A stretch of 64,000 bases of DNA from Pandoraea oxalativorans (GTDB taxonomy: Bacteria > Pseudomonadota > Gammaproteobacteria > Burkholderiales > Burkholderiaceae): contig NZ_CP011253.3 in NCBI RefSeq assembly GCF_000972785.3, forward strand, positions 3,968,001-4,032,000, written 5' to 3'. The position numbers and the translations under genes were made by a program. Within the stretch, counting starts at the first letter, position 1. The number at the start of each line of letters is the position of its first letter. The notes under the pieces were generated by a model. The model did no database searches and had not been told where the DNA came from. It saw only the letters and a list, made by a program, of their open reading frames with translations. Shown here in pieces: positions 35,420 to 44,547 of the stretch.

Positions 35420-36217
35420 GTGGCCACCGAAAAGGCTGTGCGTCGCGTCATCGATCCGCGTCTGACCGACCACCTGCGATTCGAGAGCACCCCCATGCCG
35501 ATGGCGGCGATGGCGGTCGATTACGCGCACAACGAATTCATCGCGTCGCATTCGCATCGGCGCGCGCAACTGCTCTTTTCGATTGAGGGCGTGATGATCA
35601 TCGCGTCGTCGTCGGGTCGCTGGGTCGTGCCGCCGACACGCGGTGTCTGGCTCGCGGCCGGGCTGGAACACACGGTGCGCATGAGCGGTAATGTCAAGAT
35701 GCGCACCGTATTCGTAGAGCCGGGCAGCGAGCCGTTGCCCGACACCAGTTGTGTCGTCGAGATCACGCCCCTGATGCGCGAGCTGATTCTGGCCGCCATC
35801 CATGTGCCGCCGGACTACGCGCCCGACTCTCGCGACGCACGCCTCATGCGTCTGCTGCTCGACGAACTGATCGCCCTGCCCGTCTTGCCGCTCTATCTGC
35901 CGTGGCCACGAGACGCGCGTCTGGCGCGCATTTGCGCTCGTCTGATGCAAAGCCCTTGCGACGACGCCGTCATCGACCATTGGGCCAACGAAGCGGGCAT
36001 CTCACCGAAGACGTTTCAGCGACGCTTTTCCACAGAGACGGGCCTGACGTTCGGCCGCTGGCGTCAGCAAGCGCGGCTGCTTCAGGCGCTGGAAGCGCTC
36101 GCACGTGGCGAAAAGATCGTGAATGTGGCGCTCGATCATGGCTACGCCAGCCAGAGCGCATTTGCAGCGATGTTCAAAAGGCACTTCGGCGTACCGCCGT
36201 CGGCGTTTTATCGATAA
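35420..36217 (+). CDS. AraC-family transcriptional regulator
   Basis: A 265-residue AraC protein, GTG start. N-terminal cupin-like sensing domain (HSHRRAQLLFSIEGVMIIA, VVPPTRGVWLAAGLEHTVRM) and C-terminal double helix-turn-helix: ICARLMQSPCDDAVIDHWANEAGISPKTFQRRF and GEKIVNVALDHGYASQSAFAAMFKRHFGV. Divergent to the DMT exporter, with 102 bp between. The pairing (cupin-AraC plus exporter) is common in Burkholderiaceae. Confidence 0.9.
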   Translation: MATEKAVRRVIDPRLTDHLRFESTPMPMAAMAVDYAHNEFIASHSHRRAQLLFSIEGVMIIASSSGRWVVPPTRGVWLAAGLEHTVRMSGNVKMRTVFVEPGSEPLPDTSCVVEITPLMRELILAAIHVPPDYAPDSRDARLMRLLLDELIALPVLPLYLPWPRDARLARICARLMQSPCDDAVIDHWANEAGISPKTFQRRFSTETGLTFGRWRQQARLLQALEALARGEKIVNVALDHGYASQSAFAAMFKRHFGVPPSAFYR

Positions 36218-36296
36218 TGACGAGTGCAGCGCGCGTCGATGCGACGGGACAACGTCATCAGGTCACAGCGCGCGCAAAAATCACGGAGATCACACC

Positions 36297-36593
36297 ATGC
36301 ATTACCTGCTCACTTACGAACTCGTCGACGATTACCTCGATCGCCGCGGCCAGTACCGCGACGCGCATCTGGCGCTCGCATGGGCGGCTTCGGATCGCGG
36401 CGAACTGCTGCTTGCGGGCGCGCTGGAGTCACCCGTCGACACGGCAACCCTGCTCTTCGAAGGCGACTCGCCTACGTCGGCAGAAGCCTTCGCGAAGACC
36501 GATCCGTATGTGGTGAATGGACTGGTGAAGTCGTGGCGCGTACGGCCGTGGAAGACGGTCGTCGGCAAGACGGCAAGCACGCCGGTGCGTTGA
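36297..36593 (+). CDS. YciI-like protein
   Basis: A 98-residue YciI-family protein with MHYLLTYELV, the conserved RDAHLALAWAASDRGELLLAGAL and DPYVVNGLVKSWRVRPWKTVVG. ATG at 36297, 79 bp after the AraC gene. The family includes dehalogenase-like enzymes; the His in RDAHL matches the conserved His. In-frame upstream codons are non-conserved. Function unproven. Confidence 0.9.
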   Translation: MHYLLTYELVDDYLDRRGQYRDAHLALAWAASDRGELLLAGALESPVDTATLLFEGDSPTSAEAFAKTDPYVVNGLVKSWRVRPWKTVVGKTASTPVR

Positions 36594-36630
36594 AAGAGGG
36601 TCGTGCGCATGAACCGGCAGCACAAGAACA

Positions 36631-36662
36631 AAACGCGCCTGGCCGTGAAGCCAAGCGCGTTT
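36631..36662 (-). terminator. Hairpin after tRNA pair / YciI gene
   Basis: AAACGCGCCTGGC and GCCAAGCGCGTTT pair with one mismatch around CGTGAA. It lies between the end of the YciI gene (plus strand) and the tRNAs (minus strand) and can end both. Confidence 0.7.
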
Positions 36663-36721
36663 GTCGACAACCGATCGTGCGTCGTGTTTCTGGAGCTTTC
36701 CGAGAATCACGCCGCTAAATC

Positions 36722-36797
36722 TGGCGTCCCCTAGGGGATTCGAACCCCTGTACTCACCGTGAAAGGGTGATGTCCTAGGCCTCTAGACGAAGGGGAC
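36722..36797 (-). tRNA. tRNA-Glu (TTC)
   Basis: A 76-nt cloverleaf including encoded CCA: acceptor GTCCCCT, anticodon loop around TTC (CCTTTCACGG), T-arm GGTTCGAATCC, 3' end AGGGGACGCCA. Reads glutamate codons GAA/GAG. Downstream of tRNA-Ala on the minus strand. Confidence 0.97.
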
Positions 36798-36813
36798 CTA
36801 AAGTCTTCCGTTT

Positions 36814-36889
<76 letters not shown>

Positions 36890-36907
36890 GTACGGCGAAG
36901 AAGTGAG

Positions 36908-36936
36908 ACTATAGCGTGCTTTTCCGACCTTGGGAA
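36908..36936 (-). promoter_or_regulatory. Probable tRNA promoter
   Basis: On the minus strand TATAGT (36908-36913) makes a good -10 element about 19 bp upstream of tRNA-Ala, with a weak TTCCCA at the -35 place 17 bp away. Confidence 0.45.
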
Positions 36937-37017
36937 GCCCCTGTATCAAAATATTTTGACGGAGCCGGATGTCACCACGATGACTCGCCCGCCGTCGGTC
37001 ACACCCGATCCCCGGTC

Positions 37018-38220
37018 TTACTGGCTCAGTCCACGCGCCTCGATGGGCCAGAGACCTTCGACCCGCCCGTGCCGCACCGCCACGTATCGGTCGTAGAGAT
37101 TGACCGTCGGATCGCAATGCCCCGGCACCAGCAGAATCGGCTCGCCCAGCCATGGCGCGCTATCTTCCTCCGGCGAGGCGAGTTCCAGCACGCCGTGCTC
37201 GTCCGAGGCGGTCCGGTAATGCGGTTTGCTCGCCTGTTGCGACGACCAGAAGCGTGGCAGGCCGGAATCGGTCGCCACGCTCTTGAGTCCCGCATCGCAC
37301 ACGATGATCCCGTTGCGCGCCGTACTCATGACCGTCGACGCGAGAAACAGGCCATGGCGGAAACGCCAGTCGTCGCGCCATTCGAGCGAGCCGTAATGGC
37401 CGTCGAGAAACACATACGACCCCGGCTGAATTTCGGTGTACACGCCGCTCTCGATATCGAACTCGGCCGTGCCTGTGCCACCGCCCGTCACGACCGGACA
37501 GGCAATGCCGCGCGCTTCGAGAAAGCGCACGTAAGCCGATGCGCGGTCGGCAGCAAGACGCGCCGTATCGCGCCGCTTTTCCCAGCCGTCCACATGCTGC
37601 GCGCTGCCGTGATACGCCTGCAATCCGCCGAAACGCAATCCCTCGTAGTGATCGATGGCGTCGACCAGTTGCGCCACGGCATCCGTCGAATCCACGCCGC
37701 AACGCCCCTGCCCCACGTCCACCTCGGGCAGCACGGCGATGCGCACGCCGGCGCGCTGCGCGGCCTTACCGAGCGGTGCGACCTGCCGCACGTCGTCGAC
37801 ACACGCCGACAGCGTGACGTGCGCCGCCATGGCCACAGCCAGCGCCACGCGCGCCTCGCCGACGAATTCGTTACTGATATGGATGTTGCCGATGCCCGCG
37901 TTGACGAACGGGATGGCCTCCGTCACTTTCTGACAGCAGATGCCGACCGCGCCCGCTGCCATTTGTGCACGCGCGATGGCGACGGACTTGTGCGCTTTGG
38001 CATGCGGGCGCACCGCAACACCGCGCGCTGCCGCTGCGCTCGCCATGCGTTCGACGTTCGCATCGAACGCGTCGAGATCGAGCAGCAGCGACGGCGTAGC
38101 CACCTGCGCGAGCGTGTCCCCCGCCCGTGCCACAGGCGGCACGGCAATGCTGCCGGTGACCACGTTCGCAGCGTTGGCAGCACTCGCCTGCGTCGAAACC
38201 GTATTGACTGAATCTGGCAT
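37018..38220 (-). CDS. DSD1-family PLP enzyme (D-threonine/3-hydroxyaspartate aldolase-like)
   Basis: A 400-residue fold-type-III PLP enzyme. The PLP lysine sits in RPHAKAHKS near the start, and the C-terminal metal site PGHCDP has the His and Cys that bind a divalent ion in D-serine dehydratase and D-threonine aldolase. Family members include 3-hydroxy-D-aspartate aldolase (BhcC), which splits hydroxyaspartate to glycine and glyoxylate. ATG 38220 begins the conserved protein (residues before ~30 are low complexity); an open extension upstream is not. Same strand and likely same operon as the aminotransferase, MFS and FAD genes. Exact substrate is uncertain. Confidence 0.9.
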   Translation of the reverse strand: MPDSVNTVSTQASAANAANVVTGSIAVPPVARAGDTLAQVATPSLLLDLDAFDANVERMASAAAARGVAVRPHAKAHKSVAIARAQMAAGAVGICCQKVTEAIPFVNAGIGNIHISNEFVGEARVALAVAMAAHVTLSACVDDVRQVAPLGKAAQRAGVRIAVLPEVDVGQGRCGVDSTDAVAQLVDAIDHYEGLRFGGLQAYHGSAQHVDGWEKRRDTARLAADRASAYVRFLEARGIACPVVTGGGTGTAEFDIESGVYTEIQPGSYVFLDGHYGSLEWRDDWRFRHGLFLASTVMSTARNGIIVCDAGLKSVATDSGLPRFWSSQQASKPHYRTASDEHGVLELASPEEDSAPWLGEPILLVPGHCDPTVNLYDRYVAVRHGRVEGLWPIEARGLSQ

Positions 38221-38336
38221 CACAATCCTCAATCCGTTGATGGGCGTTCGCAGAAAATGGCGGCATTCGCGCGAGGCCACGCCAACACGCACGGTGTCGC
38301 GCTGGCAGTCGCGCTGGCGGTCACACCCGCAGTCGC

Positions 38337-41300
38337 TTAAGCCACCCCGCCCGGCAACGCCCGCGCCAATACGCGCGCAACGTGCAACGCTTCCGTTTGG
38401 GCCCCATCGTGAATCTGATGGCGGCAACTGGTGCCGTCGGCCACCACGATGGCGTTTTCGCTGCGCTGACGAATCGCAGGCAACAGCGTCAATTCCGACA
38501 TGGCGCGCGACGTGTCGTAATGCTCCGCCTCGTAACCGAAACTGCCCGCCATGCCGCAGCACGACGATTCGATCGATGATACCTTCAGCCCCGGCACCCA
38601 ACCAAGGACCGCCGTGACGGGCGAGTAAGCGTCGAACGCCTTCTGATGGCAGTGCCCGTGCACCAGCGCCTCGCCCACGCCCTGCGGCAGCGCTTGCCAG
38701 GCCACATCCAGTCGCCCTGCCGCCCTCTCGCGAACCAGAAATTCCTCAAACAAAAACGCGTTGTCCGCCAACTTGCGGGCCGCATCGCCGAAGCCATAGC
38801 CGAGCACTTCGTCGCGTAGCGAGAGCAGACACGACGGCTCCAGCCCGACGATCGGCACACCACGCTCGACGAACGGCATCACCGCGTCGAGCAGGCGTCG
38901 CGCTTCCGCCTTCGCTTCGTCCACCAGACCGGCCGCGAGGAATGTCCGGCCGCAACACAGCGGCCGCTCGCCAGCGCGCTGATTCACATGGACGGTGTAA
39001 CCGGCCGCTTCGAGCACCTGCTTCGCCGCGCGGGCGTTTTCCGGCTCCATGTAGTTGTTGAACGTGTCGACGAAGAGCAGCACCTGACGCGAGTTCTCCG
39101 CATCGACGGGACGGCCCAGCGGCGTCTGACGCGCCAGGAACGCGCCGGTAAGCGCAGGCACCGAGCGCTCTAGCGCAAGCCCAAGCCAGCGCTTCGCCAC
39201 GTTGCTGCCGGGCAGACGCTGCGCCGCATCCAGCAGCCTGCCCACCCGGCTGGCCCACGGCGCGTAGCGCGGCAGATACGCGATCAGCTTGTCGCGCAAC
39301 GACACGCCGTGGCGCTTCGCGCGCGCATTGCGCGCCTCGATCTTCAAGCGCGCCATATCGATGCCCGTCGGACAATCGCGTTTGCACCCCTTACACGACA
39401 CGCACAGGTCGAGCGCCGCCTTCACCTCGTCGCTCGCCAGCCCTTCGTCGCCCAGTTGACCGGAGACGGCCAGACGCAACGTATTCGCCCGCCCGCGCGT
39501 GACGTGCTGCTCGTCGCGCGTCACGCGATAGCTCGGGCACATCGTGCCCGCGTCGAACTTGCGACAGTGGCCATTGTTGTTGCACATCTCGACGGCGGAC
39601 GCGAGGCCGTGCGAGGCGTCCGTCCCCGTGTCCGGCGCGCTCTGCTCGCCGCTGAGCGCATCGCGCTTCACGTTCCAGGCCGTCCAGTCGAGTGCGGGCG
39701 TCATCGGCTTTGCCGCATAGCCCGGTGCGAAACGGAACAGCTCGCGCGTGTCCATCTTCGGCGGGCGCACCATCTTGTCCGGATTGAAACGATTCTCCGG
39801 ATCGAACAGATTCTTCATTTCGCCGAAGGCCGCATTGATGCGCGGCCCATACTGCCAGGCCACCCATTCGCCGCGACACAGCCCGTCGCCGTGCTCGCCC
39901 GAATAAGCGCCCTTGTATTCGCGCACGAGCGCCGCCGCTTCCTCGGCGATCTCGCGCATCTTCACGGCGCCGTCGCGGCGCATGTCCAGAATCGGCCGCA
40001 CGTGCAGCGTACCCACGCTCGCATGGGCGTACCAGGTGCCTTCCGTCCCGTTGCGGTGGAACACTTCGGTCAGACGCCGCGTGTACTCCGCCAGATGCTC
40101 AAGCGGCACCGCGCAGTCTTCGATGAACGACACGGGCTTACCGTCGCCCTTCATGCTCATCATGATGTTCAGGCCCGCCTTGCGCACTTCCCAGAGCGCC
40201 TTTTGCGGCCCGGCGTCCGGCATCTTCACCACGCTGTCCGGCAAACCGAGATCGCCCATCAGCGTGGCGAGATCGTCGAGCTTCGCGCGCAGTGCGGCGG
40301 GATCGTCGCCCGCGAATTCGACCAGCAGAATCGCCTGCGGATCGCCCGTGAGCGCCTTCTCGATGACGGGACGAAACGCGGCATTGTCCATCGCCAGATC
40401 GATCATCGTGCGATCGACCAGTTCCACCGCCACCGGCCCCAGCTTCACGATGTGCTGCGTGAGGTCCATCGCCTGATAGAACGTGGGGAAGTTCACCACG
40501 CCGAGAGTCTTGTGGGCGGGCAACGGTGCGAGTTTTAGCGTGATCTGACGACTGTACGCCAGCGTGCCCTCCGAGCCCACCAGCAGATGCGAGAGGTTGG
40601 CCACACCGTCATCCGTGTACGCGCGCGGGTTCAGGCAATCGAACAAGTCGAGGTTGTAGCCCGCCACACGGCGCAGCACGCGCGGCACACGCTCGCGCAT
40701 CTCTGCCTGTTCGCGCATCGCGATGTCGTGAACGCTCGCGAGGATCGCCTTCGTGCGCGCATCCGTGGGCGGCGTGTGCAGGGAGCCAAAGTGCAGTTGC
40801 GCGCCATCGGCCAGCACCGCATCGACCGACAGCACGTTGTGCACCATGTTGCCGTACTCGATGGAGCGCGAACCGCACGAGTTGTTGCCGGTCATGCCAC
40901 CGATGGTGCATTGCGCGGCGGTGGAAACGTCCACCGGAAACCACAGCCCGTGCGGCTTGAGCCACGCGTCCAGATGATCGAGCACGATGCCCGGCTCGAC
41001 GGTCACGGTGCGCGCCCCGGCGTCGAAGTCGATCACACGGTTGAGCCACTTGCTGTTGTCGATGACGAGCGCTTCGCCGATGGTCTGTCCGCACTGGCTC
41101 GTGCCTGCACCGCGCGCGAGCACCGGCACTTTCTGGTCGCGTGCGATATCGAGCGCGCGGATCAGATCCTCCTGATCGCGCGGCACCACCACACCGATGG
41201 GGAAGATCTGATAGATCGACGCATCCGTCGCATAGCGCCCGCGACTGGCGCGATCAAATAGCACGTCGCCGCGTAGTTCGCGACGCAGGCGGTTCTGCAA

Positions 41301-41465
41301 CGGCGTGAGTGCCACCCCGCCGCGCTGCATCGGCATCAAATGCACGGGCTGGCTGATAGGCGTTTGCGGCGTTTGCGGCGTTTGCGGCGTTGGAGTCGTC
41401 GGAGGCGTCGGAGTCGTGGAAGAGGCGCCATGAGGCGTCGCGCGGGCGTTCGATTGGGAATTCAT
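38337..41465 (-). CDS. FAD/Fe-S 2-hydroxyacid dehydrogenase (YdiJ-like)
   Basis: A 1042-residue fusion of a GlcD-like FAD-binding oxidase and a GlcF-like Fe-S domain. FAD part: VPVLARGAGTSQCGQ and GGMTGNNSCGSRSIEYG; ferredoxin part: MCNNNGHCRKF with MCPSYRVT and CVSCKGCKRDCPTGIDM; then two CCG-type repeats (CCGRTFLAAG; CCGMAGSFGYEAEHYD). Length and order match E. coli YdiJ, a D-2-hydroxyacid (for example D-2-hydroxyglutarate or D-lactate) dehydrogenase that passes electrons to quinone. Start ATG 41465; the first ~45 residues are a Thr/Pro-rich linker with a 9-bp repeat. Neighbours suggest glycolate or a hydroxy-dicarboxylate as the natural substrate. Confidence 0.93.
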   Translation of the reverse strand: MNSQSNARATPHGASSTTPTPPTTPTPQTPQTPQTPISQPVHLMPMQRGGVALTPLQNRLRRELRGDVLFDRASRGRYATDASIYQIFPIGVVVPRDQEDLIRALDIARDQKVPVLARGAGTSQCGQTIGEALVIDNSKWLNRVIDFDAGARTVTVEPGIVLDHLDAWLKPHGLWFPVDVSTAAQCTIGGMTGNNSCGSRSIEYGNMVHNVLSVDAVLADGAQLHFGSLHTPPTDARTKAILASVHDIAMREQAEMRERVPRVLRRVAGYNLDLFDCLNPRAYTDDGVANLSHLLVGSEGTLAYSRQITLKLAPLPAHKTLGVVNFPTFYQAMDLTQHIVKLGPVAVELVDRTMIDLAMDNAAFRPVIEKALTGDPQAILLVEFAGDDPAALRAKLDDLATLMGDLGLPDSVVKMPDAGPQKALWEVRKAGLNIMMSMKGDGKPVSFIEDCAVPLEHLAEYTRRLTEVFHRNGTEGTWYAHASVGTLHVRPILDMRRDGAVKMREIAEEAAALVREYKGAYSGEHGDGLCRGEWVAWQYGPRINAAFGEMKNLFDPENRFNPDKMVRPPKMDTRELFRFAPGYAAKPMTPALDWTAWNVKRDALSGEQSAPDTGTDASHGLASAVEMCNNNGHCRKFDAGTMCPSYRVTRDEQHVTRGRANTLRLAVSGQLGDEGLASDEVKAALDLCVSCKGCKRDCPTGIDMARLKIEARNARAKRHGVSLRDKLIAYLPRYAPWASRVGRLLDAAQRLPGSNVAKRWLGLALERSVPALTGAFLARQTPLGRPVDAENSRQVLLFVDTFNNYMEPENARAAKQVLEAAGYTVHVNQRAGERPLCCGRTFLAAGLVDEAKAEARRLLDAVMPFVERGVPIVGLEPSCLLSLRDEVLGYGFGDAARKLADNAFLFEEFLVRERAAGRLDVAWQALPQGVGEALVHGHCHQKAFDAYSPVTAVLGWVPGLKVSSIESSCCGMAGSFGYEAEHYDTSRAMSELTLLPAIRQRSENAIVVADGTSCRHQIHDGAQTEALHVARVLARALPGGVA
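41362..41388 (-). repeat. Three 9-bp units in the N-terminal linker
   Basis: GTTTGCGGC occurs three times in tandem in the FAD/Fe-S gene and encodes Thr-Pro-Gln-type triplets (PTPQTPQTPQ). In-frame expansion or loss would be tolerated. Confidence 0.75.
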
Positions 41466-41653
41466 GACGTTGCTGGCGTTGAGCTGGCCGGACCGAAGAA
41501 GAGGCACCACGCATCGGGGGCGGGCCTGCGACGAACGGACACGAGGCCCGTCCGGCAGGTGTTCTGCAGGGAGATGTCGCTTGTCTTGCGGATCGTGCGC
41601 ACGCTCGCCGCGCCCCTCACGATCCGACAGATCAGGCAGACATCGCACGCACG

Positions 41654-42931
41654 TCAGGCAGGCTGACGCGCGTTGCTTGCGTTAGCCGTATCACCGGCAA
41701 GCGAGAACTTGCTCTCAGGTTGCATGCGGAACGCCAGCACCACACCGACGGCCATCAGAATCATGCTGCCCACGAATGGCAGTTCCCAGTTCCCCGTGCG
41801 GTCGATGAGATAGCCGGAGAGCACCGGCGAGATGATCGCCGCGAGTGCCGAACCGGTATTCATCATGCCGCTGGCCGTGCCCGAGTATTCCGGTGCGACG
41901 TCCATCGGGATCGCCCACATCGGGCCAATCGTCATTTCGGCGAAGAAGAAGCCCGACGCGAGACACGCCATCGACACGTACAGATGGTGCGTGAACATCA
42001 TCGGCACGAGCGAAATCAGCGTGAGCAGCATGCACACGGAGACCATCCAGCTACGGGCGCGCTTCAGGTTGCCGGTGCGCTCGTAGAGCTTGTCGGTGAC
42101 GATCCCGCCGAGCGTATCGCCGATCACACCGGCAAAGAACACGCTCGAAGCGAACAGCGCCGACTTTTTCAGATCGAGGTCGTAGCTATGCAGGAAGTAC
42201 TGCGGAATCCACGACAGGAACAGCCAGAGCGTCCAGCCGTAGCAGAAGTACACGACCGTGACCGGCATCATGCGCTTGAACAGCGGACCCCACGGTACCG
42301 ATCCGGTCTTGGCCTTGAGCGCGGGCAGCACGGCCAGTTCTTCGGTCGTGATGCGCGGATGGTCTTGCGGACGTTCGGTGAACGTGAGCGCCCACAGCCC
42401 CACCCAGATCAGGCTCACGATCCCGCACAGGTAGAACGATTCGCGCCAGCCGTGCGTGGCCATGATGAACACCACCACGGCCGGGGCCACGGCGTTACCG
42501 ATACGCGAGGCCGCGTGCGTGATCCCCTGCGCGAAACCGCGCTTTTCCTTGGGAATCCAGCGCGACATGGCCGACGTGGCCGCCGGGAACGTCGCCCCTT
42601 CGCCTAGACCCAGCAGCAAGCGCGCCAGCAACAGCGTGACTAGGCCACCGGCCATCCCGGTCAGGATCGTCGCCACTGCCCACAACGCGCCGCATACCAG
42701 CAACGTACGCTTCGCACCGAAGCGATCGCTCACCCAACCGCCGATGATTTGAAAAACCAGATAGGGATAGGCAAATGCCGAGAAGACGAGACCGATTTCC
42801 GTCTTGCTGAGATTGAATTCCTTGCCGAAACCGGCGGCCGCCGTGCTGACGTTGACGCGATCGAGGTAGGTGATGAAATACATGACGCATAGCATCACCA
42901 GCACGACCCTTGTCGCCTTGAAAAGCTTCAT
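41654..42931 (-). CDS. MFS transporter, anion:cation symporter (ACS) family
   Basis: A 425-residue MFS permease with 12 helices. ACS features: YLDRVNVSTAAAGFGKEFNLSKTEIGLVFSAFAYPY, then GGWVSDRFGAKRTL (motif A), GLGEGATFPAATSAMSRWIPKEKRG. ATG 42931 with AGGAGACATGCA leader. Members import organic acids such as glucarate, galactonate, phthalate or tartrate. It sits between the aminotransferase and the FAD enzyme, so a hydroxy acid or hydroxy amino acid is a reasonable substrate guess. Confidence 0.92.
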   Translation of the reverse strand: MKLFKATRVVLVMLCVMYFITYLDRVNVSTAAAGFGKEFNLSKTEIGLVFSAFAYPYLVFQIIGGWVSDRFGAKRTLLVCGALWAVATILTGMAGGLVTLLLARLLLGLGEGATFPAATSAMSRWIPKEKRGFAQGITHAASRIGNAVAPAVVVFIMATHGWRESFYLCGIVSLIWVGLWALTFTERPQDHPRITTEELAVLPALKAKTGSVPWGPLFKRMMPVTVVYFCYGWTLWLFLSWIPQYFLHSYDLDLKKSALFASSVFFAGVIGDTLGGIVTDKLYERTGNLKRARSWMVSVCMLLTLISLVPMMFTHHLYVSMACLASGFFFAEMTIGPMWAIPMDVAPEYSGTASGMMNTGSALAAIISPVLSGYLIDRTGNWELPFVGSMILMAVGVVLAFRMQPESKFSLAGDTANASNARQPA

Positions 42932-43132
42932 TGCATGTCTCCTGAAACATCCTGTGAAGCGCGCCCGCAGCATGCTGGCAGCGCAAAGGCGTTGCTGCGC
43001 CGCGAGCTCTTCTGTCGTGAAGCTCTGCCACGCGTGAATGACAATTAAAGCGTTTTACTTCAGGAGCGCCGGCGTTTCATACATCGAGACGCCGACGCTC
43101 CGCGTCTCCTGGTTAGGATTACTAACGGCAGG

Positions 43133-44353
43133 TTACGCGGCGACCTTGAGCGACGGCGTGTCTTTTGCCTTCGCCAGATAGTCCATTGCCGCGACGACAC
43201 CCGAACCCGCCAGCTTCACGCCAGAGATTTGCAGGCCCATTTCACAACCGGAGAGCGTCGCCATGAGCGTCAGGTCGTTGCAGTCGCCCAGATGGCCGAT
43301 ACGGAACATCGTGCCGCGGATCTTGCCGAGCGCCTGACCGAGCGACATGTCGAAGCGTTCGTAAATGCGTTTGCGGACTTCGTCGGCGTCCACGCCTTGC
43401 GGCATGACCACACCGGTGAGCACCGGGCTGTACACCGCCGGATCCTGACACTGAATCTCCAGCCCCCAGGCGTTGACCGCGCGACGCGTCGCCTCGGCCA
43501 GTCGCTGGTGACGGGCAAACACGTTGTCCAGCCCTTCTTCCAGAATCATGTCCAGCGCTTCGGACAGGCCGTACAAGAGGTTCGTGTTCGGCGTGTACGG
43601 CCAGTAGCCGTTCTTGTTCGCTTCGATGATTTCCTGCCAGCCCCAAAAGGCACGCGGCAGCCTGGCCTGCTTACCGGCTTCCAGCGCCTTGGGCGAGACG
43701 GCATTGAAGCTGATGCCGGGTGGCAGCATCAGACCCTTTTGCGAGCCCGAGACGGTGACGTCGACACCCCATTCGTCATGGCGGTAGTCGGCCGAGCCGA
43801 GGCCCGAGATCGTGTCGACGAGCAGCAGCGCCGGGTGCTTTGCCGCATCGATGGCGCGACGCACGGCCGCGATATCCGAGGTCACACCGGTGGACGTTTC
43901 GTTGTGCACCACGCACACCGCCTTGATCGCGTGGCCGGTGTCTTCGCGCAGACGCGCTTCGATCATGTCCGGCTGCACGCCACGACGCCAGCCATCAGTG
44001 CCCGGCAGGCCGATGAACTCCGGCTTCAGGCCGAGGTTTTCGGCCATCTTCTTCCACAGCGTGGAGAAGTGGCCGGTCTCGAACATCAGTACGTGATCGC
44101 CTGGCGAGAGCGTGTTCGTCAGCGCCGCTTCCCATGCGCCAGTGCCCGACGCCGGATAAATCACCACCGGCTGTTCGGTTTTGAAAATCTTCTTGATGTC
44201 GGCGAGCACCTTGCGACCGAGCGCCCCGAATTCGGGGCCGCGGTGATCGATCGTCGGATAGCTCATGGCGCGCAGAATGCGATCGGGCACCGGGCTCGGA
44301 CCAGGAATCTGCAGGAAATGGCGACCCGAGGGATGGAAATCGAGCTTCAACAT
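43133..44353 (-). CDS. Class V aminotransferase, serine/aspartate-glyoxylate type
   Basis: A 406-residue PLP aminotransferase of the AGT/BhcA group. The PLP lysine lies in VSGSQKGLMLPPG; also HFLQIPGPSPVPDRILRAM, IYPASGTGAWEAAL, and HNETSTGVTSDIAAV are typical of the family. Members move an amino group from serine, alanine or aspartate to glyoxylate, giving glycine. ATG 44353. First gene of the catabolic set, divergent to GntR with two operator-like sites between. Gene order fits glyoxylate use. Confidence 0.93.
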   Translation of the reverse strand: MLKLDFHPSGRHFLQIPGPSPVPDRILRAMSYPTIDHRGPEFGALGRKVLADIKKIFKTEQPVVIYPASGTGAWEAALTNTLSPGDHVLMFETGHFSTLWKKMAENLGLKPEFIGLPGTDGWRRGVQPDMIEARLREDTGHAIKAVCVVHNETSTGVTSDIAAVRRAIDAAKHPALLLVDTISGLGSADYRHDEWGVDVTVSGSQKGLMLPPGISFNAVSPKALEAGKQARLPRAFWGWQEIIEANKNGYWPYTPNTNLLYGLSEALDMILEEGLDNVFARHQRLAEATRRAVNAWGLEIQCQDPAVYSPVLTGVVMPQGVDADEVRKRIYERFDMSLGQALGKIRGTMFRIGHLGDCNDLTLMATLSGCEMGLQISGVKLAGSGVVAAMDYLAKAKDTPSLKVAA

Positions 44354-44390
44354 GAACGTCTATCTCCTCTTGGAAAATTCGTTTTTGAAT

Positions 44391-44404
44391 TTTGCATTCA
44401 AAAT
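44391..44404. promoter_or_regulatory. GntR operator-like site A
   Basis: TTTGCATTCAAAAT here is the exact reverse complement of ATTTTGAATGCAAA at 44534-44547. It is 38-51 bp upstream of the aminotransferase start and within a symmetric TTTTGAAT / ATTCAAAA context. Confidence 0.65.
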
Positions 44405-44533
44405 ACTTTAGCAGAGCCGATGACTTTCGCAAGGGGTGAGAAGCGCTTTTAATACAGTCGTTTACCCTAGAGATACGGACGCCTGATACGGTGCGCTACA
44501 ATCGCGACCATGACGCCTGATGCCGATTTGATG

Positions 44534-44547
44534 ATTTTGAATGCAAA
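44534..44547. promoter_or_regulatory. GntR operator-like site B
   Basis: ATTTTGAATGCAAA, reverse complement of site A. It overlaps the first possible gntR ATG (44541), so binding would block gntR initiation; this also makes ATG 44550 a plausible start. Confidence 0.65.

Noticed and set aside
37018..44353. Complete beta-hydroxyaspartate cycle
   Set aside because: Only aminotransferase- and aldolase-type genes are here; no BhcB-type dehydratase or BhcD-type reductase was found in the window.
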